Shown here piece after piece: positions 26,303-34,380 of a stretch of DNA of 64,000 nt. Position numbers and translations under genes: made by a program. The notes under the pieces are model-generated. The model worked only from the letters and a program-made list of their open reading frames with translations. It was not told the origin of the DNA and did not search any database. Position 1 is the stretch's first letter, and every line of letters begins with the position of its first letter. Origin of the DNA: Chloroflexota bacterium (GTDB lineage: Bacteria; Chloroflexota; Anaerolineae; B4-G1; SLSP01); the NCBI GenBank assembly GCA_019873645.1, contig JAIOAX010000009.1:62001-126000 (forward strand), in the 5' to 3' direction.

Positions 26303-29032
26303 TTACTCCGTCTCCCCCACCATGGCCCGCAAAACCTCTTCGAGCGCCGCCTGCTCACGCCCATAACATGCCCAATCGCCGGCAGTCAGGCAGGCTTGCG
26401 CTGCCTGATAGTGTTCCCATGCCTGCGCGGCAAGGGTTTCCAGATTGCCGGTCGGCGCAGGTGTGGGGGCGGACGGGGACGCTGTGCCGCCGTTGAGCAC
26501 TTGCAGCAGGGATTCCTCCAATGTCGGCGTCATGGCGACGCGGTCATCGTAGGCGACGATGATGCGCTTGAGTTCCGGCAACTGCCCGGATTCGGCTTCC
26601 AGATAAAGCGGTTCGACGTACAGGAAGGTGTCTTTTATCGGGATGACCAGTAGATTGCCGCGCAGAACCCGCGAGCCGCGTTGATTCCACAGTGAAAGCT
26701 GTTGGGAGATGAGCGGGTCCTGATCAATGCGCGCCTCGATTTGCAGCGGTCCGTAGGTGAGCCGATCTTTGGGAAGTTTAACGATGCCCAGGGTGCCGTA
26801 ATCCTCACCATCGCAATCGGCGTAGAGCCAGGCGATCATATTCTGTTTTTGTTTGGGCACGTAGGGGCGGATCAGTAGAAACTCCATACGGTCGGAATCA
26901 GGGACGCGCATAATGACATAATATGGCTCCATGACCTGTTGCTCTGTTTCCACCAGCTCTTGCGGGATGTCCCACAGGTCTTCGCGGTTGTAGAACACCT
27001 GTGGATCGCGCATGTGGTAGGTAGCGTAGAGGCGTGATTGGTACAGGTAAAGCGTTTCGGGATAACGCCAGTGTTCGCGCAGTCCTTGCGGCATGGCCTC
27101 GCCGGGTTGGAAGAGATCGGGGAAGATGCGCGCATAAGTCGCGGCGACAGGATCATGGGGATCAATCAGGTAGAACGTTGTCTTGCCGGTATAGGCGTCA
27201 ATGGCAACTTTGACACTGTTGCGGATGTAGTTGACACCGCCTATCGGCTCGGAATAGGGGAAGTGATCGGTCCACGTGTAGGCATCGAGCAGCCAGACGA
27301 TGCCCGTGATGCCGTCGGCAGTCTCGACGATAACGGGGTAGGGGTCTTCGTCGAACCATAGCATCGGGGCGATGGTCTGCGCACGCTCCAGGATGGTGCG
27401 GTGGAAGAGAATACGGCTGTCCCTGTTCAACGCCGGCGAGAGGAGCAACTGTGTGCTGCCAAAGCGCGTTGCCAGCAACGCACGGCGCAGGAAGCTACCC
27501 AGCGCCACCCCATCGGGGCCGCTGTAGCGCGTGTACATGTTGTTGTCGCCCTGCGGATAGTCGAATTCGTCTTCTTTCGCGTTGATGACCACGTAGTTGT
27601 TGGTCAACTCGCCGAAATAAATCTGCGGACGTTCGATGTGCAGCTCCGACGCCGCACTGACCGGCGGGATGTCGCGCACGACCAGGTTGGGCAGGCCATC
27701 GCGGCTCACTTCGTTCGTGTAATTCAATGCTACTCCGTAGCCATGGGTGAAGATCAAGTGCTGGTTGATCCAGGTCTTGGCCTGCTCGGCCAGCTCCTCG
27801 ACATTGAGTTCCCGCGCCGCCAGCATCACCTGGCGCGGTTGGCCGTTGATGGTGTAACGATCAACGTCTATGTCGTTGAAAGAGTAGTAAAGCCGGATTT
27901 CCTGGAGTTGCCCGTAAGTGCGCAACAGCGGTCGGTAATCCCATAGCCGGATGTTGCTGACAATATCGCGGTTGACCTCCAGATCTGGCATTGTGAGGAC
28001 GCCGGTTGCCGGGTAGCTCTGTTCCTTGATGTTGTCCAGGCCGTAAGCATAGCGCGTGTAACGGATGTTGTGTTCGATGTAGGGCTTTTCGAGCATAAAT
28101 TCGTTTGGCTCAACGGTGAACTGCTGAATAGCGGCAGGGTAGCCCGGCCCCAGCGCCGAGACGGCCAGCCAGAAAACGCCGATGAGGAGCAACAGCTTCC
28201 ACTTGCGGATAAAAGCATTGAGTACCAGGACCACGGCGGCTGCGAAGAACAACACCGCCTGGATCACATATAACGGCATGCGCGCGTTGATGTCGGTATA
28301 CCCTGCGCCGAAGACGACGCCCGTCGCGGATTTCAGTAATCCGTAACGGTTGAGCAGCCACCCCAGCCCGATGAGCACCATCCACAACGCACCCAGGATG
28401 GACATGTGCAGCGTTGCAGCGCGGGATTTGAGCTGTCCGAAGATCGCATAGCGCGCGAGGATGCCGATAAAGGCTAATGCCACCAACACTTTGGCGCGGA
28501 TTAACAATGCCTCCAACCACGGCAAGGTGAAGATATAGAAACTTACATCCCGCCGGAAGATCGGGTCGGTGAGGTTAAAAGGGACGCCATTGGCTGCTAA
28601 CAGATACGCACGCCACAAGCCACCAAAAGTCAGACCTATAACAATGGCGACAAGGATTGCCGCCACAGTAAAGGCCCGGCGTAACGGGCGCGTGGAATAC
28701 GTAGTCGGCGGGGCCGCACTTGCTGCTGTGCGTGTGCGCCCGTTCAACGTTGTTTTCACAGTGAAGTATTCTTTTGGCGCGATCCAGTGGGGGACCAAAC
28801 TCCAATTCAGCAGCAAAAACAGTAATGCCGTCAGCATAGCGATAAGGATCAACACCAGAGATGTGAACAGGCGTGTGGTGAAGACGCCGGTATAGTCCAG
28901 GCTCTTGAACCACAGAAAATCTGTGTAGAACGTGGCAAACGTCGAAGAGGTGATACACAACCCCATGAGAAGGATCAACCCTATAGCGATCCACGGTTGT
29001 AGCTTACGCTTGTGACGCAGTGTTGCAGTCAT
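26303..29032 (-). CDS. UPF0182 family integral membrane protein
   Basis: A 909-aa protein of the UPF0182/COG1615 family, of unknown function and common in actinobacteria, cyanobacteria and Chloroflexota. ATG 29032 (MTATLRHKRKLQPW) has AGGAGAG 6 nt upstream, better than TTG 29056. Seven hydrophobic helices occupy the first 300 residues (WIAIGLILLMGLCITSSTFA, LVLILIAMLTALLFLLL and others). A large extracellular domain follows with the family's conserved blocks: KPYIEHNIRYTRYAYGLDNI, QHLIFTHGYGVALNYTNEV, LLSPALNRDSRILFHRTILERAQTIAPML and AYTWTDHFPYSEP. The 3' end runs into a CTCCTTACTCC micro-repeat that also carries the ribosome-binding site of the next gene. It is probably the first gene of the MoxR operon. 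Confidence 0.92.
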   Translation of the reverse strand: MTATLRHKRKLQPWIAIGLILLMGLCITSSTFATFYTDFLWFKSLDYTGVFTTRLFTSLVLILIAMLTALLFLLLNWSLVPHWIAPKEYFTVKTTLNGRTRTAASAAPPTTYSTRPLRRAFTVAAILVAIVIGLTFGGLWRAYLLAANGVPFNLTDPIFRRDVSFYIFTLPWLEALLIRAKVLVALAFIGILARYAIFGQLKSRAATLHMSILGALWMVLIGLGWLLNRYGLLKSATGVVFGAGYTDINARMPLYVIQAVLFFAAAVVLVLNAFIRKWKLLLLIGVFWLAVSALGPGYPAAIQQFTVEPNEFMLEKPYIEHNIRYTRYAYGLDNIKEQSYPATGVLTMPDLEVNRDIVSNIRLWDYRPLLRTYGQLQEIRLYYSFNDIDVDRYTINGQPRQVMLAARELNVEELAEQAKTWINQHLIFTHGYGVALNYTNEVSRDGLPNLVVRDIPPVSAASELHIERPQIYFGELTNNYVVINAKEDEFDYPQGDNNMYTRYSGPDGVALGSFLRRALLATRFGSTQLLLSPALNRDSRILFHRTILERAQTIAPMLWFDEDPYPVIVETADGITGIVWLLDAYTWTDHFPYSEPIGGVNYIRNSVKVAIDAYTGKTTFYLIDPHDPVAATYARIFPDLFQPGEAMPQGLREHWRYPETLYLYQSRLYATYHMRDPQVFYNREDLWDIPQELVETEQQVMEPYYVIMRVPDSDRMEFLLIRPYVPKQKQNMIAWLYADCDGEDYGTLGIVKLPKDRLTYGPLQIEARIDQDPLISQQLSLWNQRGSRVLRGNLLVIPIKDTFLYVEPLYLEAESGQLPELKRIIVAYDDRVAMTPTLEESLLQVLNGGTASPSAPTPAPTGNLETLAAQAWEHYQAAQACLTAGDWACYGREQAALEEVLRAMVGETE

Positions 29033-29102
29033 ATAGGCTCTCCTGAATCGTTTCAATACAGTATAGTCCTAAATTCTCAATCAACAAATTACCACTTGAC
29101 GT

Positions 29103-29130
29103 TTGTAAGTTTTCTTAACTGTGGTATGAT
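29103..29130 (+). promoter_or_regulatory. Putative promoter with extended -10 for the ABC exporter leader
   Basis: TTGTAA (29103-29108), a 16-nt spacer and TGTGGTATGAT with TATGAT at 29125-29130. A second TTGACG at 29096 is too far away (23 nt). The tRNA-Asp promoter uses the nearly identical TGTGGTATCAT. It lies about 510 nt before the ABC start codon, implying a long leader RNA. Confidence 0.55.
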
Positions 29131-29216
29131 AGCATGCGCTGTGCAGCCCGTCCACAGGACGGTTCGGCTTGTCCACGTGTACATTCATTCAGGTGTGCGT
29201 TTATGGAGGTATGGCA

Positions 29217-29312
29217 ATGACTAACTTGCTCTATAATTTTATGTCCCCAGTGGAGGTTGTCCTCATGACCTGTGTCGTTTCCGTGACGGGAGGCCCTCAA
29301 CCGCCGGGATGA
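29217..29312 (+). CDS. Putative 31-aa leader peptide (upstream ORF) ending in Pro-Pro-Gly
   Basis: GGAGG (29205-29209) lies 7 nt before ATG 29217. The frame reads MTNLLYNFMSPVEVVLMTC, then VVSVTGGPQPPG, then TGA. The peptide is hydrophobic and ends in QPPG-stop, a polyproline-type arrangement that can slow ribosomes. It lies in the long leader of the ABC exporter. Its status as a translated regulator is inferred from the RBS, position and ending; it has no recognised homologue. Confidence 0.4.
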   Translation: MTNLLYNFMSPVEVVLMTCVVSVTGGPQPPG

Positions 29313-29419
29313 CGCTTTGACCGCCATTTTTTACGAATAGACATCCACGTGATGCGCCCTATGCCTGAGCCGTCGCCGACGGACAGGCGGGCAAAGTCGC
29401 GGTCAATACGGATTCTCCG

Positions 29420-29496
29420 GCGAGCGGGCCTCAACGAAGTTGAGGAGGGTTACTTTTATGTGACCTGCATTGTGCAAAAAACCCCCGCTCGCTTTT
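29420..29496 (+). promoter_or_regulatory. Structured leader RNA with nested hairpins and a start-stop codon pair
   Basis: GCGAGCGGG (29420-29428) can pair with CCCGCTCGC (29484-29492), followed by TTTT. Inside it CCTCAAC and GTTGAGG form a 7-bp hairpin with a GAA loop (29429-29445). After that, GAGGAGG precedes an ATG immediately followed by TGA (29458-29463), a minimal start-stop frame with a proper RBS. Closing the outer stem would give an attenuator-like element about 155 nt before the ABC gene. I could not match it to a known riboswitch class. Confidence 0.45.
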
Positions 29497-29527
29497 CGCG
29501 TCTCTGTTGAGGGGTATCACTAACAAG

Positions 29528-29613
29528 TTTCTTACAGGATTAACAGGATTTTCAGGATTAGAAAAGATTTTGCAGAGGTTTTTGTCATCTTGTCCATCCT
29601 GTGAATCCTGTCA
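29528..29613. repeat. ACAGGATT / ATCCTGT word repeats before the ABC exporter gene
   Basis: TTACAGGATTAACAGGATT, then TTTCAGGATTAG, followed 40 nt later by the inverted words CATCCTGTGAATCCTGTC. The words could pair across the gap. The same family in another dialect (GACGGGATTAACGGGATTTT) lies at 45824-45842. No gene is present in 29313-29650. Confidence 0.75.
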
Positions 29614-29650
29614 AAAGAAACACTCATGCAGAAGGATTCAGGTGGCTGAA

Positions 29651-31594
29651 ATGTCTCAAACGTTAGATCAGAAACTTTCGCAAAAGCTCACATTTGATTT
29701 GAAGACTGCGGTGCATAAAAACCGTCTGGTAGGCTTATGGCGCGTGTTGACCGGCTACCGCTGGTTGTACTTCGGCGCCATGATTGCCATTGTTCTAGGC
29801 GCGCTCATCCGCGTTTACTACTACCGTGTGGTGCAGTATGTCATTGATACAGTAGTCAACGCAGGACTGCATCCGCAGCAATTGCCCTGGCTGGGCCTGT
29901 CTTTTGTGGGGCTGGCCGTCCTCGAAGGGCTGTTTGCCTATCTGCGCGGCATCTGGTCCGCAGAGACGGCGGAGGGGATTGCGCTGCGGCTGCGCAATTA
30001 CCTCTACGATCATATTCAACGTCTGCCGTTTGCCTTTCACGACTATGTCAAGACCGGCGAGCTGATTCAGCGCTCCACATCCGATGTAGACGCTATCCGC
30101 CGCTTCTATGCGGATCAGGCGTTAGGCATCGGGCGGATCGTGGCGCTGTTCGTGGTCAACTTCACCATGCTGGTGCGCACGAACACGAAAATTGGCTTGC
30201 TCTCGGTCGTGATTATGCCGTTCATCGTGCTGTTGTCTTACTGGTTCTTCGGGCGCGTCTCGAAGGCTTATGACCGCTATCAAGACCAGGAGGCTAAACT
30301 CTCGACGGTGCTTCAGGAAAACCTGACCGGCGTGCGAGTGGTCAAGGCGTTTGCCCGCCAGGGCTACGAGATTGACAAGTTCGACCGTGAGAACTGGGAA
30401 CGCTATCGCCTGGGCAAAAAGCTGCTCATCATGCACTCCCTATACTGGCCGGTGTCTGATGTTTTCTGTGCGGCGCAGACGATCTTGGTGATGGCGGTGA
30501 GCGCCTTAATGGCCGTGCGCGGCGAGATCACCGTAGGAACGTATGTTGCCGTGATGGGGATGCTCACGTGGATTATCTGGCCGATGCGCAACCTGGGACG
30601 CTTGATTGTGCAGGTCTCTACCGGGTTGGTTTCGTACCGCCGTGTGGCGGATGTGATCGAACAGGAACGCGAGGATATCGAGAGCGGAACGGTGCCGCCG
30701 GACACACGGATTCGCGGCGCCGTCGTCTTTGACCATGTCAGCTTCTCCTACGAGCCGATGGAAGTGTTGCCGGATGAGGATGAGAAGAAAAAAAAGGAGA
30801 CCAAGCCGGAAGAGAAGGCCGACCTCAAGCCCGTTGAAGTGCTGCACGACATTTCCTTCCGCTGCGAGCCGGGGGAGGTGGTGGCGCTCCTGGGTTCGAC
30901 GGGATCGGGGAAGACCAGCATCATCAACCTGCTGCTGCGCTTCTATGATTATCAGGAAGGCAGTCTCACCCTCGACGGCATCGAGCTGAAAGAGTATCCG
31001 CGCAGTCTCTTGCGGCGCAACATCGGTATTGTCGAACAGGAGCCGTTTCTCTTCTCGCGCAGCATCCGCGACAACATCGCCTACGGCGCTGGCCGTGAGG
31101 TGACGCAGGAGGAGATCGAGCAGGCCGCGAAGGCGGCGGCGATTCACGACATCATCCTCACCTTCCCACAGGGATACGATACTATCGTCGGGGAGAAAGG
31201 GGTGACGCTTTCCGGTGGACAGCGACAGCGCGTGGCGATCGCGCGCGCATTGCTCAAGGATCCGCGCATCCTGGTGCTGGACGACGCCACATCATCGGTG
31301 GACACCGAGACCGAGGAGCAGATTCAGCAAGCTCTGGCCGTGCTCATCCCCGGACGCACAACCTTTATCATCGCGCACCGCATCCAGACGGTCATGAACG
31401 CCGATCTGATCGTGGTGCTTGATAAGGGACGGGTTGTCCAATCGGGCACGCATGCCGAGCTGGTTCGCCAACCCGGTCTCTACCGCGACATCTACGAGAT
31501 CCAATCGCGTATCGAGGAAGAAGTTGCTGACGAAGTGGCGCGTGGCATCACCATGCCGGAACTCGCCCTTGAGCTGGTAGGGGTACCGGCGTGA
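29651..31594 (+). CDS. ABC exporter half-transporter with degenerate NBD (heterodimer subunit 1)
   Basis: Type IV (MsbA-like) ABC exporter subunit of 647 aa: six transmembrane helices (about 40-330) fused to a nucleotide-binding domain. ATG 29651 follows AGGTGG at 6 nt; the longer reading translates the upstream repeat. Walker A is LGSTGSGKTS, the signature is the standard LSGGQRQR, but Walker B is ILVLDDATSSVD, with Asp in place of the catalytic Glu. That is the pattern of the non-hydrolysing half of heterodimers. A charged insertion (DEDEKKKKETKPEEKAD) interrupts the NBD before its core. Its partner follows at 31713. The substrate is unknown; family members export drugs, lipids or peptides. 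Confidence 0.94.
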   Translation: MSQTLDQKLSQKLTFDLKTAVHKNRLVGLWRVLTGYRWLYFGAMIAIVLGALIRVYYYRVVQYVIDTVVNAGLHPQQLPWLGLSFVGLAVLEGLFAYLRGIWSAETAEGIALRLRNYLYDHIQRLPFAFHDYVKTGELIQRSTSDVDAIRRFYADQALGIGRIVALFVVNFTMLVRTNTKIGLLSVVIMPFIVLLSYWFFGRVSKAYDRYQDQEAKLSTVLQENLTGVRVVKAFARQGYEIDKFDRENWERYRLGKKLLIMHSLYWPVSDVFCAAQTILVMAVSALMAVRGEITVGTYVAVMGMLTWIIWPMRNLGRLIVQVSTGLVSYRRVADVIEQEREDIESGTVPPDTRIRGAVVFDHVSFSYEPMEVLPDEDEKKKKETKPEEKADLKPVEVLHDISFRCEPGEVVALLGSTGSGKTSIINLLLRFYDYQEGSLTLDGIELKEYPRSLLRRNIGIVEQEPFLFSRSIRDNIAYGAGREVTQEEIEQAAKAAAIHDIILTFPQGYDTIVGEKGVTLSGGQRQRVAIARALLKDPRILVLDDATSSVDTETEEQIQQALAVLIPGRTTFIIAHRIQTVMNADLIVVLDKGRVVQSGTHAELVRQPGLYRDIYEIQSRIEEEVADEVARGITMPELALELVGVPA

Positions 31595-31703
31595 AACGTG
31601 AGGCGTGAAACGTAAAACGTGAAACGTGAAGCGTGATTACGACAAATTACGAATCACGAATTACGAGTCACGAATCCCTAATTACCAGTTACCGATTACT
31701 TGA
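31592..31703. repeat. Junction micro-repeats between the two ABC exporter genes
   Basis: About 110 nt made almost wholly of words: GTGAAACGTGAGGCGTGAA and AACGTAAAACGTGAA units, then AATTACGAATCACGAATT units, then TTACCAGTTACCGATTAC. No promoter, gene or terminator is evident inside. The words change dialect twice within the gap. Confidence 0.85.
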
Positions 31704-31712
31704 GGTACAACC

Positions 31713-33533
31713 ATGGCACAACCTTACGGATTTGAAGAAGAAGAATTCACAACGAAATTTAACGGGCGCGTGGTCCTGCGGATTATGCGCCATGTGACGC
31801 CGTACTGGCATTGGATGCTGGGCTTCATCGTGATGATCGCGCTGACGTCGGTAGGCGATTCGTACTTCACCTACCTGGGCAAGCTGTTCATTGACGAAGG
31901 CATCGTCGCCAGAAACACGGCGCGCCTCACCCAACTGCTGATGATCTACGGCGGCCTGTCCATCTTTCAGGCCCTTACGGTGTTCAGCTTTGTCTACCTG
32001 GCCGGCGTCCTGGGCGAGCGGGTGCAGTATGATATGCGTAAGCTGCTCTTCAATCACTTGCAGGAGCTTTCGTTCTCGTACTTTGATAAGACGCCGGTGG
32101 GTTGGATCATGTCGCGCGTCACTTCCGACTCTGGACGTATCGCCGATCTGGTGACATGGGGGTTTCTGGACGTGACATGGGCGACGCTCAACATCATCAC
32201 GTCACTGACCTTCATGGCGTTCATCAACTGGCGGCTGATGTTGATTGTGGCGGGGGTCGTCCCGCTGATGCTGGCAGCTTCGCTTTACTTCCGCCAACGC
32301 ATTTTGAAGCAGTACCGCGAGGTGCGCAAACTCAACTCGATGATCACTGGCGCGTACAACGAGAATATCGCCGGCGTGCGGGTGGTCAAGGCGCTGGTGC
32401 GCGAGCAGAAAAACCTGGAGGAATTCAGCGGGACCTCACGCGAGATGTATCACGCTGCCTACCGCGCGGCGTGGCTCTCGGCGCTCTTTCTGCCTGTCGT
32501 GCAGATCATCGGCGCGTTCGGCATCGGCGCGGTGGTGTGGTACGGCGGCCTGCAAGCGCAAGTCGCCGGCATCACCGTTGGCGGCATCCAGGCGTTCCTG
32601 TCGTACCTCTCGTTCATTATCTGGCCGATTCAGGACCTGGCGCGGGTGTATGCAGAAATGCAGCGCTCGGTGGCCTCGGCGGAGCGGGTCTTCTCGCTCA
32701 TTGACGCCCAACCCGAGGTGGTGGACCGCGAAGGGGCCTTCGATCCCGGCGCCTTGCGCGGCGAAGTGAGCTTTGAAGACGTGACTTTCCGTTACAAGGA
32801 AGGGCAGAACGTGCTGACCGATTTCAACCTGCACGTTGAGCCGGGTGAGCACATCGCCATCGTCGGGCCGACAGGCGGCGGCAAGACCACCATCGTCAAC
32901 CTGCTGTGCCGCTTCTACGAACCGACATCAGGAGTCATCCGCCTTGACGGGCACGACTACACGACGTTGACGCAACATGCCATCCAATCGCGCATCGGCG
33001 TGGTGTTGCAGACGCCGCATCTCTTCTCCGGCACCATCCGCGAAAACATCCGCTATGGGCGGCTGGATGCGACGGATGAGGAAGTGGAACAGGCGGCAAA
33101 AATTGCGCATGCGCACGATTTCATCATGGAGATGGGAAAGGGTTACGACGAGGAGGTCGGCGAAGGCGGCAACTTGCTGTCGGTGGGTCAAAAGCAGCTT
33201 GTGAGCATCGCAAGGGCGGTGCTCGCCAACCCGGCCATTCTCATTCTGGATGAAGCGACCAGCTCGGTAGACACGCTCACCGAAGCGCGCGTACAGCGCG
33301 GGATGGAAGCGTTGATGGCCGGCCGCACGAGCTTTGTCATCGCGCACCGGCTTTCAACGATCAAGCGCGCTGACCGCATCCTGGTCATCAAGGCCGGCCG
33401 CATCGTCGAGGTGGGTACGCACAGCGAGCTGATCCGCGCGCGTGGGCACTACTACGACCTCTACACCCGCCAGTTCCGCCGCGAACGCGAACAGGTGTAC
33501 GGCGTCGGTGAGTTTGCTGCGACGGCCGCATAA
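31713..33533 (+). CDS. ABC exporter half-transporter with consensus NBD (heterodimer subunit 2)
   Basis: A 606-aa MsbA-like exporter subunit with six transmembrane helices (about 30-320) and an NBD. Walker A is VGPTGGGKTT and Walker B is ILILDEATSSVD with the catalytic Glu present. Its signature reads LLSVGQKQL instead of LSGGQ. Together with subunit 1 (Asp in Walker B, normal signature) this gives one hydrolysing and one degenerate ATP site, as in TM287/288 or BmrCD. The switch His is in FVIAHRLSTIK. It lies 118 nt downstream of subunit 1, separated by micro-repeats. Confidence 0.94.
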   Translation: MAQPYGFEEEEFTTKFNGRVVLRIMRHVTPYWHWMLGFIVMIALTSVGDSYFTYLGKLFIDEGIVARNTARLTQLLMIYGGLSIFQALTVFSFVYLAGVLGERVQYDMRKLLFNHLQELSFSYFDKTPVGWIMSRVTSDSGRIADLVTWGFLDVTWATLNIITSLTFMAFINWRLMLIVAGVVPLMLAASLYFRQRILKQYREVRKLNSMITGAYNENIAGVRVVKALVREQKNLEEFSGTSREMYHAAYRAAWLSALFLPVVQIIGAFGIGAVVWYGGLQAQVAGITVGGIQAFLSYLSFIIWPIQDLARVYAEMQRSVASAERVFSLIDAQPEVVDREGAFDPGALRGEVSFEDVTFRYKEGQNVLTDFNLHVEPGEHIAIVGPTGGGKTTIVNLLCRFYEPTSGVIRLDGHDYTTLTQHAIQSRIGVVLQTPHLFSGTIRENIRYGRLDATDEEVEQAAKIAHAHDFIMEMGKGYDEEVGEGGNLLSVGQKQLVSIARAVLANPAILILDEATSSVDTLTEARVQRGMEALMAGRTSFVIAHRLSTIKRADRILVIKAGRIVEVGTHSELIRARGHYYDLYTRQFRREREQVYGVGEFAATAA

Positions 33534-33678
33534 GGGATAGAGGTCCCCTTTGTGGGGAAACCCGCCTGCGTGAGGGGCAACCTTCGAGTGCATTTCAGGA
33601 TGGGGCGATTTATTAGCTGCGGAAACTGGACGCTGCTCAGGCCGGTCTCCAGACCGTGCCTGCGCAGCGCCTGCTCTT

Positions 33679-33702
33679 CGGTGGCGCGGTCAGAGACCGG
33701 CC
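33679..33702 (+). repeat. Dispersed 24-bp repeat, copy 1
   Basis: This 24-mer (starting CGGTGGCGCGG, ending GAGACCGGCC) has an exact reverse-complement copy at 39158-39181. It also forms part of an imperfect inverted repeat with GCCGGTCTCCAGACC at 33640-33655. The gap 33534-33745 holds no convincing gene. Confidence 0.85.
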
Positions 33703-33745
33703 GCAGCGAGATCGTCCCCCAAGTTGAAGCGCACTCCTGATCTTC

Positions 33746-33773
33746 TTGACGGTAGGATTTTGTGACGTATCAT
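33746..33773 (+). promoter_or_regulatory. Putative promoter of the Phd/RelE pair
   Basis: TTGACG (33746-33751), a 16-nt spacer and TATCAT (33768-33773), about 28 nt before the antitoxin ATG, which is preceded by GGAGGGG. Confidence 0.6.
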
Positions 33774-33800
33774 TGGGTTATACCGGATTTGGAGGGGTAA

Positions 33801-34088
33801 ATGGGTATAACACCTAAATTTGTTCCATTATCGGAGTTGGCGCAGCGTCAGGCCGAAATTTTGGCCTTGCTGGATGAAGGCCCCTTGATGCTTACCCAGG
33901 AGAACCGCGCGGCGGGGGTCCTGGTTGACCCTGCTTATTGGAACCAGCTCATTCAGGAGCTCGAGGACTTGCGCGATGCATTGGATGCTATGGGCGCCTA
34001 TCAAACCTATAAACGTCATCCCAATGATGTTAAATCCTGGTCGCTGATACGGGAGTCTCTAGTTGCCGAAGGCTTGTTAGATGAATGA
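33801..34088 (+). CDS. Phd/YefM-type antitoxin
   Basis: A 95-aa antitoxin-like protein. The N-terminal half has the Phd fold pattern (VPLSELAQRQAEILALLDEGPLMLTQENRAAGVLVDPAYWNQL), which binds operator DNA. The acidic C-terminal tail normally wraps the toxin. The stop overlaps the ATG of the RelE-type toxin by 8 nt, the usual coupled layout. Because that toxin has a premature stop, this may be an orphan antitoxin still acting as an autorepressor. Confidence 0.85.
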   Translation: MGITPKFVPLSELAQRQAEILALLDEGPLMLTQENRAAGVLVDPAYWNQLIQELEDLRDALDAMGAYQTYKRHPNDVKSWSLIRESLVAEGLLDE

Positions 34089-34356
34089 TACGCAGCGTTG
34101 GGAAGTCGTTCTCGCGCGGCAGCCGGAGTGAATTCTGCGACGGTTGCCGCGCGATCTACTTCAGCGGATTGATCGGTTATTGGCCGAGTTAGCTGAAAAC
34201 CCCCGCCCTGTAGGCGCGAAGAAGCTGGTGGGACATTTGGACTTGTATCGTATTCGTTTGGGCGACTGGCGTGTGGTTTATGCCATTGAGGATGACCGGC
34301 TGGTGGTTGTCGTGATCAAAATTGCGCCACGTGGGGAAGCCTATCGTGGCTTGTGA
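34081..34356 (+). pseudogene. RelE/ParE-family toxin interrupted by an in-frame TGA
   Basis: The frame starts at ATG 34081 (MNDTQRWEVVLARQPE), meets TGA at 34129-34131, and continues in the same frame as ILRRLPRDLLQRIDRLLAE, then AENPRPVGAKKLVGHLDLYRIRLGDWRVVYAIEDDRLVVVVIKIAPRGEAYRGL. The continuation has the full RelE core, including the basic RIRLGDWRVVYAI strand and IAPRGEAYR. A single base change (for example CGA to TGA) would explain the stop. A TTG at 34144 could start a 70-aa remnant lacking the first strand. Inactivation in the genome, a sequencing error, or rare readthrough remain possible; the first is most likely. Confidence 0.8.
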
Positions 34357-34380
34357 AATCAATTGGAATAGGAGTTGCTT

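Noticed and set aside
29137-29330. Known metal or nucleotide riboswitch (M-box, yybP-ykoY, ydaO, fluoride, guanidine) before the ABC exporter
   Set aside because: I compared remembered conserved cores and found no convincing match; only generic hairpins and small frames can be supported.
33552-33740. 62-aa frame after the ABC exporter
   Set aside because: It mostly translates the dispersed 24-bp repeat and its inverted partner, without an RBS.
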